From Curvibacter sp. PD_MW3 (GTDB lineage: Bacteria > Pseudomonadota > Gammaproteobacteria > Burkholderiales > Burkholderiaceae_C), in assembly GCA_002633085.1 (NCBI GenBank), contig NSIV01000008.1, forward strand, positions 39,330 to 103,329: 64,000 nt of DNA, read 5' to 3'. Made by a program: the position numbers and the translations under genes. Each line of letters opens with the position of its first letter. The first letter of the stretch is position 1. The notes below the pieces were generated by a model, which was not told the DNA's origin, did no database searches, and was given only the letters and a program-made list of their open reading frames with translations. This document shows positions 52,979 to 62,217 of the stretch, piece by piece.

Positions 52979-55900
52979 ATGACGCTCGATTCGATCAAGA
53001 AGAACAAGTGGGTGCGGCGAGCCTTGATGGTTGTTGCCGGTATTGCGGTGCTGTGGGGATTGAGCTGGGCCATCGTGCCTAGCCTGGTTAAAAACCAGCT
53101 GGAAAAGCTGGCTGGCGAACAACTGGGGCGCCAAGTCAGCCTGGGCGCTGTCCACTTCCGCCCTTGGTCGCTGGAGTTGACAGTGGACGATCTGGTCGTG
53201 GCCGGCCCCCCCGGCGCGGCGCCACCGTTGCAGATCAAGCGTATCTATCTGGATGCCGAGCTGCAATCCCTGCTGCGGCTGGCGCCAGTGGTGGATGCGT
53301 TGCGGGTTGAGGGGCTGGCCTTGCGGCTGACCCACCAGGGGGACGGTCTCTATGACGTGGACGATATCCTGGCGCGGCTCATGGCACCGGCCGACCCGCC
53401 GCGCCCCCCGGTAGCCTTGCCCCGGTTTGCCCTTTACAACATTGCCGTGCAGTCAGGTTCGATCGACTTCATCGACCAGCGCGCCGGCCGCACGCACGAA
53501 GTGCGTGAGTTGAACCTCAGCATTCCCTTTCTGAGCAGTCTGGCGTCGCGCCGTGACGTCATCACCGAGCCCCGACTGGCCTTTCTCCTGAACGGCAGCC
53601 GTTTTGATTCCAGTGTGCAAACCACGCCATTTGCGCCTTCGCACAAGACCGATGCCACACTCCAGCTCGCCAATCTGGACCTGCGCCCCTACCTGGCCTA
53701 CCTGCCAGCCAGCTTGCCGGTCAAGGTGCTGGCCGGAGTGGCGGGGGCGGATGTGCGACTGCATTTCGAACAGGCGCCCAAGCCAGCGGTGCGACTCAGC
53801 GGGGTCATCGAACTGAAGGGATTGCAACTGGCCGATGCCCAAGGCCAGGATTTGCTGGCACTGGAGGCCCTGCGGGTCGATATGGCCGATGTCCGGCCCC
53901 TGGAGCAGATCGCCAAACTGGCGTCGGTCGAGTTGACGGGGCCGACCCTGGACGCCCGCCGTGACAAGGCCGGTGCAATCAATTTTCTGAAACTGGCGCT
54001 TCCTCAAGACGAGGGTGTATCCCGGCCCAAGCAGGAGGGCGCAACGGCGCAACCAGCCGCTCCGGCCAGCGCCTGGCAGTTGGCGCTGGCCAAGTTCACG
54101 GTGCGCGGCGGCCAGGTGCACTGGCGCGATGCCGCGGTGACGCCGGCGGCCCGGATCGATCTGCGCGATCTGACGCTGGATGCGGCGGCCTTGGCCCTGC
54201 CTTTGCGGCAGCCGGCCAGCTTCACGGGTTCGCTGGCACTGGCGGGTGGGACCGCGTCGAACGGCAACAACCGTCGGACGGCCAAGACGGACGCCGCACC
54301 TGCCTCGGCGCAGTTGAGCTTCAAGGGGGAGGCCAGCGAACAGGTGGCCACCGTCCATGCTGAACTCAAGAATCTGCCGCTGGCACTGGCAATGCCCTAT
54401 GCGGCGCAAGTGATCGAGCCAGCGCTGAGCGGGAGCCTCAGCGCCCAACTGGCTTTGGAATGGAAGGGGGGGCAGTGGCACGTGCAAGTGCCCCGGCTGG
54501 AGGCCAGCAAGTTGACGCTGGGTGCCCAGAGCCGGACGGACCGCACCTGGCCGCTGTCGCTCAACCTGCTTGAAGTGCAGGGCGCCGAGATCAAGCTCGA
54601 CGAGCGCAGCGTGACATTGGCCAAGCTGGCCATCACGCAGCCCTCGGTGGCGGTAGAACGCGACCGCGAAGGACGCTGGATGTTCCAGCGCTGGTTGCAG
54701 CCGGCCACGCCCATCCCGAAGTCAACAGCCGATGCCACGACGCAAAAGCCGAAGGGACGCGCCGACGAGGCCAAGGCGTCCCAGGGTGCCACGCCCTGGC
54801 GGGTGGCGGTGAACGATGCAACCCTGGAAGGTGGGCAGATCCGGTATGCCGATCGTGCTGCTGGGCGGCCGGTGGTGTTCGACATCTCGGCCCTGTCGTT
54901 GCAACTGAAGGACTTTGCCACCGACAGCCGCCAACCCGGTCCGCTCAAACTCTCAGCCCGGATGCGCGCGCGCCGCGGTGAGCCGGGGCAACTGGCGTTC
55001 ACGGGGAGTCTGGCCATGCAGCCACTGGCCGTGCAGGGCCGTGTCCAGGCTGTTGATCTGCCGGCGCATGCCGTGATGCCCTATCTGACGGACGTGCTCA
55101 ATCTGCGCTTGGCGCGGGCGGATGCCGGCTTCAAGGGCGATGTTCGTTATGCGCAGACGCCCCGTGGCCCGGTGTTCAAGCTGCGTGGCGATGCCCTGCT
55201 GGAAGATCTGCTGGCGAATACGGTGCCGACGGCAACCCAGACACAGGACGCCTTTCTGAGCGAAGAGCTGCTGAGCTGGAAAGCGCTGAGCCTGCGTGAT
55301 CTTCAGGTGGCGCTGGCACCAGGACAGGCGACCCGAGTGGCGGTGGCAGAAACCGCGTTGAGCGACTTTTATGCGCGTGTCATCATCAGCGAAAGCGGGC
55401 GCATCAACTTGCAGGACATCGTGAAGCCGACCGCGGCGACAGCCGCGACCGACGTAACCGCGCCACCGGCAGGCCCCACTGCGGCGCCAGCCGCCGCGAC
55501 CAAGGCCGAGGTCAATGTAGAGTCTGCCGCGCTGGCCCCGTTGATCGAGATGGGGCCGGTCAGCTTGGTCAATGGCCGGGTGTTTTTTTCCGACCGCTTC
55601 ATCAAACCCAACTACAGTGCCGATCTTTCCGAGTTGACCGGCCGGCTCAGTGCCTTTTCGTCGGCGACGCCCAGCGGCGAAGCCGGTGCGGCACCGGCCA
55701 TGGCCGATCTGGAGTTGCGCGGCCGAGCCGAGGGCACGGCCACCATCGAAATCCTGGGTAAGCTCAACCCGCTGGCCAAGCCGCTGGCGCTGGACATCAC
55801 CGGCAAGATGCGCGATCTGGAGCTGCCGCCCTTATCGCCCTACAGCGTGAAATATGCCGGACATGGCATCGAGCGCGGCAAGCTGGCCATGGACGTGGCC

Positions 55901-56749
55901 TACAAGGTGGATCCGGATGGGCAACTGACGGCTCGCAATAAGCTGGTGCTCAACCAGCTGACCTTTGGCGACCCGGTCGAAGGTGCCCCCAACAGCCTGC
56001 CGGTTCGGCTGGCCGTGGCGCTGCTGGCCGACAGCGATGGCGTGATCGACCTGAATCTGCCGATCAGCGGCTCACTCAACGACCCGGAATTCAGTTTCGG
56101 CGGCGTCATTTTCAAGATGATCGTGAACTTGATCGCCAAGGCCATCACCTCGCCATTTGCCTTGCTGGCTTCAGCCTTTGATGGCGACGAGGACAACGAG
56201 CTCGGGGTGGTGCCTTTCGCATCCGGATCGGCCGTGCTCAGCACGGAGGCACAAGCCAATCTGGACAAGGTGGCCAAGGCGATGAAGGAGCGTCCGGCGC
56301 TGACCGTGACGGTGGCCGGCGCCGCCAGCCTGGAAGCCGAACGCGAGGGCTACAAGCGCGAGCGCCTGAGCGCGCTGATGCAGGCCGAGAAACGGCGCGC
56401 GGCGGTGGTGGCCGGCAAGCCGGCCGATGCCGTGCAAGCCTTGACCCAGGCCGAACGGCCGGAGCTGCTCAAGGCGGTGTACCGCCGTGCCCAGATCTCC
56501 AAGCCGCGCAATCTGCTGGGCTTTGCCAAGGACCTGCCGCCGGCCGAGATGGAAACGCTGTTGCTGGCCAGCATTCCGGTGAGCGAGCAACAGATACAAG
56601 AGCTGGCGCTGGCGCGTGGTGTGGCGGTGAAGGACTATCTGGTCAGCCGCGAACTGCCCCTGGACCGCCTGTTCCTGGGTGCTTCCAAAACGCAGGCGGC
56701 TGACGCCAAATGGGTGCCCCACGCCGAGCTTTCGCTGACGATGAAATAA
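52979..56749 (+). CDS. DUF748 (AsmA-like) envelope protein
   Basis: A 1256-residue protein with one N-terminal transmembrane helix (about 14-33, ALMVVAGIAVLWGLSWAIVP). A very long beta-rich periplasmic region of the DUF748/AsmA-like type follows. Its C-terminal part (about 1080-1250) includes VPFASGSAVLSTEAQANLD, resembling the start of an OmpA-like domain. AsmA-like proteins form bridges thought to carry phospholipids between membranes; a similar role here is inference. It starts 65 nt after the terminator; an upstream in-frame start at 52790 would run through the RNA stems and is rejected. Confidence 0.88.
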   Translation: MTLDSIKKNKWVRRALMVVAGIAVLWGLSWAIVPSLVKNQLEKLAGEQLGRQVSLGAVHFRPWSLELTVDDLVVAGPPGAAPPLQIKRIYLDAELQSLLRLAPVVDALRVEGLALRLTHQGDGLYDVDDILARLMAPADPPRPPVALPRFALYNIAVQSGSIDFIDQRAGRTHEVRELNLSIPFLSSLASRRDVITEPRLAFLLNGSRFDSSVQTTPFAPSHKTDATLQLANLDLRPYLAYLPASLPVKVLAGVAGADVRLHFEQAPKPAVRLSGVIELKGLQLADAQGQDLLALEALRVDMADVRPLEQIAKLASVELTGPTLDARRDKAGAINFLKLALPQDEGVSRPKQEGATAQPAAPASAWQLALAKFTVRGGQVHWRDAAVTPAARIDLRDLTLDAAALALPLRQPASFTGSLALAGGTASNGNNRRTAKTDAAPASAQLSFKGEASEQVATVHAELKNLPLALAMPYAAQVIEPALSGSLSAQLALEWKGGQWHVQVPRLEASKLTLGAQSRTDRTWPLSLNLLEVQGAEIKLDERSVTLAKLAITQPSVAVERDREGRWMFQRWLQPATPIPKSTADATTQKPKGRADEAKASQGATPWRVAVNDATLEGGQIRYADRAAGRPVVFDISALSLQLKDFATDSRQPGPLKLSARMRARRGEPGQLAFTGSLAMQPLAVQGRVQAVDLPAHAVMPYLTDVLNLRLARADAGFKGDVRYAQTPRGPVFKLRGDALLEDLLANTVPTATQTQDAFLSEELLSWKALSLRDLQVALAPGQATRVAVAETALSDFYARVIISESGRINLQDIVKPTAATAATDVTAPPAGPTAAPAAATKAEVNVESAALAPLIEMGPVSLVNGRVFFSDRFIKPNYSADLSELTGRLSAFSSATPSGEAGAAPAMADLELRGRAEGTATIEILGKLNPLAKPLALDITGKMRDLELPPLSPYSVKYAGHGIERGKLAMDVAYKVDPDGQLTARNKLVLNQLTFGDPVEGAPNSLPVRLAVALLADSDGVIDLNLPISGSLNDPEFSFGGVIFKMIVNLIAKAITSPFALLASAFDGDEDNELGVVPFASGSAVLSTEAQANLDKVAKAMKERPALTVTVAGAASLEAEREGYKRERLSALMQAEKRRAAVVAGKPADAVQALTQAERPELLKAVYRRAQISKPRNLLGFAKDLPPAEMETLLLASIPVSEQQIQELALARGVAVKDYLVSRELPLDRLFLGASKTQAADAKWVPHAELSLTMK

Positions 56750-56752
56750 GCC

Positions 56753-56776
56753 CCCGGCGCAAAAACATGCGCCGGG
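56753..56776. other. Stable hairpin after the DUF748 gene
   Basis: CCCGGCGCA and TGCGCCGGG form a perfect 9-bp stem with loop AAAACA, starting 4 nt after the stop. It lacks a T-run and may protect or pause the message rather than terminate it. Confidence 0.5.
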
Positions 56777-56851
56777 CATGAAGCGCAGCGCCGTTCGGGG
56801 CGACAATACGCGGCTAAACCCATTCCGATCCACCTTGCTGCCGAGCTCACC

Positions 56852-59470
56852 GTGAACTCCTCCGTGCCTGCCAAACCGAACGACCTCCAACAACTTGACG
56901 CCCTCACCGGTGGCGCATTCTCTGCGGCCACCTCCGGCGAACGCGCGGCGCGCGTGCGCGAGTGGCTGGCCAGCGAGCCCGAGCCTGAACAGCTGCAGGC
57001 GGTCTTCAAGGAACTCAGTGTGAAGGACAAGGGCGCTGCCAAACTGCTGCGCGAACGGCTGGACGACATCCGCCGCGCCAAAGGGCAGGAGGCGATGGCG
57101 ACCGAGTGGGCGGCCAAGGCCCAGGCACTGCTGGAGGCCGGCAAGCTCAACATCGCCGACGCCCTGGCCTGGCAGCGTGATGCGGCCAAGGCCGGTGCGC
57201 CGCTGAGCCGCGAACCCTTGGCTGGCCTCAAGGTGCAACTGGCCGAGCGGGTCAAGGTGATCGAAGATCTGCAGCACCGCGTGCAGGTGCAGCGCGAGGC
57301 GGCGGTGCTGCTGGCACAGCGCATCGAGGTGCTGTCGACCAAGTCGTGGAAGGACGCCCAAGCCGCGGCCGATGCTTTGCGTGCCGACGTGACCAGCTGG
57401 CAGGAGCAGGCGGCGGCTTTGCCGGGTGATGCCAACTGGGCCAGCGTGGACGCGCGTTTTCCGCCGCAACTGGAGACCTCGCGCGGGCAGCTGGCGCTGG
57501 TGTGGGAGGCTTTCAGTGCCGCGCTGGCGCAGGCGGTTTCGGCAGCAGCCGATCCGGCGGTGGCCTTGCCGCAGGTGCCGGTGTGGGCCGATGAGTTGCG
57601 CCAGGCACGCGGCCTGCCGCCTGAGGCGGCGCCGCAGCCGGCCAAGCCGAAGGTTGACCCTCAAATCCGTGCCCAGGCCACGTCGGCTGTGCGCGAGGCG
57701 CTCTCAAAATTGGAGCAGGAAGTGGCCGAAGGCCACGGCAAGGCCAGCACCGGTGCGGCCGCCAACCTGCGCCAGGCGCTCAAGGAGCATGGCCGCCATA
57801 TCGACGACGCGCTCGACAAGCAGGTCCATGCGGCCCTGGCGGCCGCCGGTGAACTCGAAGGCTGGCAGCGCTGGCGTGCCGACCAGCTGCGTGAGGAATT
57901 GGTGGGCAAGGCCGAAGCCTTGCTGAACCGGCCCGAGGGCCAGGCCCTGGGTGGACGCAAGATGCAGGAAACCCTGCGCGCCCTGCGCGATCAGTGGAAA
58001 CAGACCGACCAGGGCGGTGTGCCCAACCACGCGCTATGGAAACGCTTCGACGAGGCCTGCAACCAGGCGCACAAGGTGGTCGAGGCCTGGCTGGACAAGG
58101 TGCGGGCCGAGGCGGCCGAACACCGGACCCAGCGGCTCGCGCTGGTGGAGGAACTCAAGGCCTGGGCCGCGGCGAACCCGACCGCCGCCGGCGATGACTG
58201 GAAGGGCTTTAGCCGCGTTCTGCATCAGTTCGCCGAGCGCTGGCGCGAAGCCGGCCACTTGAGCGAAAAGGCCTTTGCCGAATTGCAGCCGCTGTGGAAG
58301 TCCGCCATGGCGGCGGCCAGCGCACCGCTGGAAGCGGTGCAAAAGGCGAGCCAGCAGCGCCGCCAGGCCATGATCGAAGAGGCGGCGGTGCTGGGCGCGG
58401 CGCCCGTGTTGCGCATCGACGCCGTCAAGGCCTTGCAGCAGCGCTGGCAGGCCGAAGCCCATGCCGTGCCGATGGAGCGCCGTCATGAGCAAAAGCTGTG
58501 GGATGCCTTCCGCAAGCCGATTGACGAAGCCTTCAACCGCAAGACGGCCGAGCGCGAGAAGGTCTCCAGCACCATGAGCGAGCGCGACCGCAAGGTGATG
58601 GAAGCGGCCAAGGCGCTGGAAGCCGCCAATGCCGGTGGCGATGCGCAGACCATCCGGGCTGCCATGAACGCGTTGGAGAGCGCACTGCACGCTTCCGAAG
58701 GCGCTCCGGTTTCTGAGGAAAAACAGGCTCAAGCTCCCGTGGAATCTGCGCCAGTAGCTACAGAAACAGGAGCGGAGGAAGCGCCGACTGAGACCGCTGC
58801 ACCTGTTGCCGAGCCGGCCAAACCGCGCAAGCCGGTGGTGGCTGTGCGTGGCGACGACCGTCCCGGCATGAAAAAGACCGAGCCGGCCGCACCGGCTGGC
58901 CGAGGCCGCCCCAGCGAGCGGCGCGAGGGCGGTCGCCGCGATGAGCGTGGAGCCGATCGTGGCGCAGAACGCGGCGGCCGGCGTGAACCGCGCGAGTCGT
59001 ACCGTGAGCAGCCGCGTCTGGGTGATGCCGCTTTCCGTGCCCAGCGTGAGGCGCTGGAGCATGCCCAGTTGGCGCTCAAGAAGCTGGCGGCCCAGGCCCA
59101 TGGCGAATCGCTGACGCATCTGCTCTCAGCCTGGGAGCAACGCGATGCGAGTCAGTTGCCGACGGTGCAGGAGCTGGGCAGCCGGGTCACGCCGGCGGTG
59201 CGCAGCTTGTGGAGCCAGGCCTTGTCGGCAGCGCCTTCCGGCGAGGCTGCCACCGCCTTGCTGCGGCTGGAGATTGCCGCTGAGGTGCCGACACCGGCGG
59301 CGGCACTGGACGCTCGTCGTGCCCTGCAACTGCAGTTGCTCACCAAGCGCAACGACCCGACGCCGGCTCAGACCTGGGGCCAGGATGCGGCGCGTGTGCT
59401 GGGCGCGGCCTTCGAGGCTGAGCAGGCGCGGCGCCTGCAGAATGCCCTGAAGGTCTTGTTGCGTCGCTGA
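56852..59470 (+). CDS. DUF349 repeat protein
   Basis: An 872-residue Ala-, Glu- and Arg-rich, mostly helical cytoplasmic protein. It has several DUF349 repeats recognisable by Trp/Phe-spaced segments such as WKQTDQGGVPNHALWKRFDEA and KLWDAFRKPIDEAFNRK. An acidic then basic disordered linker (about 625-725, rich in GRRDERGADRGAERGG-type repeats) separates them from a helical C-terminus. The start is GTG at 56852. DUF349 proteins have no firmly established function. One copy of the dispersed motif lies in the linker. Confidence 0.85.
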   Translation: MNSSVPAKPNDLQQLDALTGGAFSAATSGERAARVREWLASEPEPEQLQAVFKELSVKDKGAAKLLRERLDDIRRAKGQEAMATEWAAKAQALLEAGKLNIADALAWQRDAAKAGAPLSREPLAGLKVQLAERVKVIEDLQHRVQVQREAAVLLAQRIEVLSTKSWKDAQAAADALRADVTSWQEQAAALPGDANWASVDARFPPQLETSRGQLALVWEAFSAALAQAVSAAADPAVALPQVPVWADELRQARGLPPEAAPQPAKPKVDPQIRAQATSAVREALSKLEQEVAEGHGKASTGAAANLRQALKEHGRHIDDALDKQVHAALAAAGELEGWQRWRADQLREELVGKAEALLNRPEGQALGGRKMQETLRALRDQWKQTDQGGVPNHALWKRFDEACNQAHKVVEAWLDKVRAEAAEHRTQRLALVEELKAWAAANPTAAGDDWKGFSRVLHQFAERWREAGHLSEKAFAELQPLWKSAMAAASAPLEAVQKASQQRRQAMIEEAAVLGAAPVLRIDAVKALQQRWQAEAHAVPMERRHEQKLWDAFRKPIDEAFNRKTAEREKVSSTMSERDRKVMEAAKALEAANAGGDAQTIRAAMNALESALHASEGAPVSEEKQAQAPVESAPVATETGAEEAPTETAAPVAEPAKPRKPVVAVRGDDRPGMKKTEPAAPAGRGRPSERREGGRRDERGADRGAERGGRREPRESYREQPRLGDAAFRAQREALEHAQLALKKLAAQAHGESLTHLLSAWEQRDASQLPTVQELGSRVTPAVRSLWSQALSAAPSGEAATALLRLEIAAEVPTPAAALDARRALQLQLLTKRNDPTPAQTWGQDAARVLGAAFEAEQARRLQNALKVLLRR
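58748..58773 (-). repeat. Copy 6 of the dispersed GATAGC motif, inside the DUF349 gene linker
   Basis: The minus strand reads GCTCCTGTTTCTGTAGC then TACTGGCGC, close to the mltB copy. On the coding strand it gives APVATETGA in the disordered linker. Confidence 0.5.
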
Positions 59471-59479
59471 TCTTCACCA

Positions 59480-59499
59480 CCGGCGCCTTCAGGCGCCGG
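59480..59499. other. GC-rich hairpin between DUF349 and mtfA genes
   Basis: CCGGCGCC and GGCGCCGG form a perfect 8-bp stem with a TTCA loop. It lies between two convergent genes and covers the mtfA stop codon. There is no T-run, so termination strength is uncertain. Confidence 0.5.
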
Positions 59500-60292
59500 G
59501 TCGGTAAAAGGCGTCGAACAAGGGCAACAGTGTCGCGAAGTCGCGCGCGAACTGCGTGCGGTTGACGAAATAGGCTTCACTGGCCACGGCGAAGAACTCG
59601 TCGATGGCCTCGGCCCCATAGGGGTCGAGCCAAGGCGGCGGCGCACCAAAGCGCTCGGCCTTGATCACCTGTTCGCAGAAATTCTCAAAGCTGGCCTGTA
59701 GCGTGGCCAGCCAGTGGTCGCGCGCCCGGCGTGCACTCGGCATGCCCAGAAAGCCGGCGGGCAGGGGCGGGCAGCCGTCGGGCTGGCCATCGCGCAGATC
59801 GAGCTTGTGGACGAACTCGTGGATGACCACGTTGTAGCCGGTCGCACTGGATGCCGCGGTCACATCCTGCCAGCTCAGCATCACCGGGCCTGCCTCCATG
59901 GCCTCGCCGGCCAGCACCTCGTGATAGCGGTGGACCACACCCGCTTCATCCGTCACCTCGCGCTGCGCCACCACCTCATCCGGGTGCACCACGATGCCAA
60001 CGAAATCGTCATACCAGTCCAAGGGCTGGTAGCCGGCGCCGAAGTGCAGCACCGGCAGACAGGCCTGGGCGGCAATCGCCACCGCCATGGCATCCGTAAT
60101 GACCAGTCCCTGGGCGCCGTGGAATTCCTTCTCGGCCAGGAAGCCGGCACTGAGCTCGCGCAGGCGCTGCTGTTCGGCGGGGAGGCCTGTTGCAAGAAAC
60201 GGGTAGTCGGTCAGGGTGGCTTGCCACAAGATCTCCGGAATGTCGCGAGGTGCCTGGGCGCTGCCAGCCAAGCGCCGCAGCCAACCCCACAT
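59489..60292 (-). CDS. mtfA: Zinc metallopeptidase of the MtfA (M90) family
   Basis: A 267-residue cytosolic protein with the zinc motif His158-Glu159-x-x-His162 in VVIHEFVHKLD. The WYDDFVGIVVHPDEV and TGYN segments are conserved in MtfA. In E. coli MtfA binds the Mlc repressor and has aminopeptidase activity. Length and motif fit. It is 3 bp downstream of lpxH and convergent with the DUF349 gene. Confidence 0.93.
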   Translation of the reverse strand: MWGWLRRLAGSAQAPRDIPEILWQATLTDYPFLATGLPAEQQRLRELSAGFLAEKEFHGAQGLVITDAMAVAIAAQACLPVLHFGAGYQPLDWYDDFVGIVVHPDEVVAQREVTDEAGVVHRYHEVLAGEAMEAGPVMLSWQDVTAASSATGYNVVIHEFVHKLDLRDGQPDGCPPLPAGFLGMPSARRARDHWLATLQASFENFCEQVIKAERFGAPPPWLDPYGAEAIDEFFAVASEAYFVNRTQFARDFATLLPLFDAFYRPGA

Positions 60293-60294
60293 GC

Positions 60295-61098
60295 TCAGCC
60301 CGCCTGCTGGGCGGGCAGGCGCTGGACCTGCACAGCCCCGGCGTCCAGCTGCAGGCGCAGCACTTCAGCACGCGGCGGTGTGGCGGCGGCGTCCCAGTCG
60401 CTCAGCACGCGTCGGCGCAGGCCGTCGCCGAGGGCGTGGTCCGCCGGCTTGTGGGTGTGGCCGTGGATCAGTTCACGCGCCTGGGCAGTCTGCAGCCACC
60501 CCGCGGCGGCGGCGGCATCGACATCGGCGTACACGGCACCGCTGCGCTTGCGGGCCTCGCTTTCGGTGCGCAGGCCGCGCGCGATGGCGCGGCGCTCTGC
60601 CAGCGGCTTGGCCAGAAAGGCCTGTTGCCATTCGGGGCTGCGTACCTGGGCCCGGAATTGCAGGTAGTCGGTGTCGTCCAGGCACAGGGCATCACCATGC
60701 GAGAGCAGCCAGCGTTGCCCGCCGAAGACCAGTACCGTGGGGTCGGCCAAGAGGCGAAGGCCACAGGCCTGGGCAAATGCGTTCCCGAGCAGGAAGTCGC
60801 GGTTGCCGTGCATGAGGAAAACGGTGCGACGTTGGGCGGTGGTGTGCAGGGTGTGGACGCAGCGGGCCTCGAAACGGGCCTCGTCGTCTGCGCTGGCCGG
60901 TCCGTCATCGCCGACCCAGACCTCGAACAGGTCGCCCAGGATGAACACCGCATCGGCGCGGGTGTGCGCCATGTAGTGCTCCCAGGCTTGCACCGTGGCG
61001 GGCTCGCTGGCCTGCAGGTGCAGGTCGGAAATGAAATCGACCACCTGCCAGGCCGCAGGAGCGGTGAGCTCCGCGATCCGGGGGGTGGTCGGGTTCAT
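60295..61098 (-). CDS. lpxH: UDP-2,3-diacylglucosamine diphosphatase
   Basis: Hydrolyses UDP-diacyl-GlcN to lipid X in lipid A synthesis. The 267-residue calcineurin-like phosphoesterase shows the metal motifs FISDLHL, GDLFEVWVGDD, HGNRD, SHGDALCLDD and HGHTHKP. It lies between ppiB and mtfA on the same strand, with a 12-bp gap to ppiB. The ppiB-lpxH order is common in proteobacteria. Confidence 0.95.
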   Translation of the reverse strand: MNPTTPRIAELTAPAAWQVVDFISDLHLQASEPATVQAWEHYMAHTRADAVFILGDLFEVWVGDDGPASADDEARFEARCVHTLHTTAQRRTVFLMHGNRDFLLGNAFAQACGLRLLADPTVLVFGGQRWLLSHGDALCLDDTDYLQFRAQVRSPEWQQAFLAKPLAERRAIARGLRTESEARKRSGAVYADVDAAAAAGWLQTAQARELIHGHTHKPADHALGDGLRRRVLSDWDAAATPPRAEVLRLQLDAGAVQVQRLPAQQAG

Positions 61099-61110
61099 GC
61101 GGGTGGGGGA

Positions 61111-61620
61111 TCAGGCCAGAGCGGTGGCCTTCTCGATCACCACATCCTCTTTCGGCACATCGCCGTGGTAGCCCTTCTGGCCCGTCTTGACGGCGGCGAT
61201 CTTGTCGACCACGTCGGTACCGGCAACTACCTTGCCGAACACGGCATAACCCCAGCCCTGGGCCGAGGGGGCGGTGTGGTTGAGGAAGCCATTGTCAGCC
61301 ACGTTGATGAAGAACTGCGACGAGGCCGAGTGCGGGTCGTTGGTGCGCGCCATGGCAATGGTGTACTTGTCGTTCTTCAGGCCGTTGTTGGCCTCGTTCT
61401 CGATCGGCTTGTCGGTCGGCTTCTGGTTCATGCCGGGCTCGAAGCCGCCGCCCTGGATCATGAAGCCGGGGATGACGCGGTGGAAGATGGTGCCGTCGAA
61501 GTGGCCCTTGTTGACATAGGCCAGGAAGTTTTCCACTGACTTCGGCGCCTTGGCGGCGTCGAGTTCGAGCGTGATGGTGCCGAGGCCGGCGATCTGGAGT
61601 TCGACTTGAGGATTGCTCAT
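61111..61620 (-). CDS. ppiB: Peptidyl-prolyl cis-trans isomerase B (cyclophilin, cytosolic)
   Basis: A 169-residue cyclophilin without a signal peptide. It has the active-site segment [32 protein letters not shown], and WGYAVFGKV. It accelerates proline isomerisation in the cytosol. It pairs with an exported paralogue 12 bp upstream. Confidence 0.95.
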   Translation of the reverse strand: MSNPQVELQIAGLGTITLELDAAKAPKSVENFLAYVNKGHFDGTIFHRVIPGFMIQGGGFEPGMNQKPTDKPIENEANNGLKNDKYTIAMARTNDPHSASSQFFINVADNGFLNHTAPSAQGWGYAVFGKVVAGTDVVDKIAAVKTGQKGYHGDVPKEDVVIEKATALA

Positions 61621-61632
61621 GGTGATGCTTTC

Positions 61633-62217
61633 TTATTTCAGCAGGGTCGCCGACTTGATGAGGATGGGGGTAAGCGGTACGTTTTGGTGCATGCCCTTGT
61701 TGCCGGTGGGGCTGGTGCGGATCTTGTCGACCACGTCCATGCCGGACACCACCTTACCGAAGACGGCGTAGCCATAGCCGTCGGGCATGGGGGCATTGAG
61801 GCCGCGGTTGTCGACCACGTTGATGAAGAACTGCGCCGTGGCGGAATTCGGGTTGCCGGTGCGCGCCATGGCGATGGTGCCGCGGTCGTTCTTCAGGCCG
61901 TTGTTGGCCTCCAGCGGGATCGGCTCGCGCGTCGGCTTTTGCTGCATGTCGGGGGTGAAGCCGCCGCCCTGGATCATGAAGCCGTCCATCACGCGGTGGA
62001 AGATGGTGCCTTCATACTGGCGTTCGGCCACGTACTGCAGGAAGTTGGCCACGGTCTTGGGGGCCTTGTCCGGGTAGAACTCCAGCACGATGTCGCCTGC
62101 GCTGGTGGCGAGCGCGACGCGCGGCGCCGGCTGGGCGATGGCCGTGCCGTGCAGCAGCACAGCCGCGGCGCTGGCCAAAAAAATACGGCGCAGGAGGGAG
62201 GAGGGCTGGGAGGTCAT
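61633..62217 (-). CDS. Exported peptidyl-prolyl cis-trans isomerase (PpiA-type cyclophilin)
   Basis: A 194-residue cyclophilin with an N-terminal signal (residues 1-28, LLHGTAIAQ). The active site reads [15 protein letters not shown], with ARTGNPNSATAQFFINV following. It is the periplasmic partner of the ppiB product, and the two share clear sequence similarity, indicating a tandem duplication. The ATG at 62217 overlaps the upstream transpeptidase stop as ATGA. Confidence 0.92.
   Translation of the reverse strand: MTSQPSSLLRRIFLASAAAVLLHGTAIAQPAPRVALATSAGDIVLEFYPDKAPKTVANFLQYVAERQYEGTIFHRVMDGFMIQGGGFTPDMQQKPTREPIPLEANNGLKNDRGTIAMARTGNPNSATAQFFINVVDNRGLNAPMPDGYGYAVFGKVVSGMDVVDKIRTSPTGNKGMHQNVPLTPILIKSATLLK

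Noticed and set aside
52746..52982. A 78-codon plus-strand frame and the upstream extension of the DUF748 frame from 52790
   Set aside because: Both cross the terminator stem and the stem-loops of the candidate RNA, and the conserved DUF748 protein starts with its own signal-anchor at 52979.
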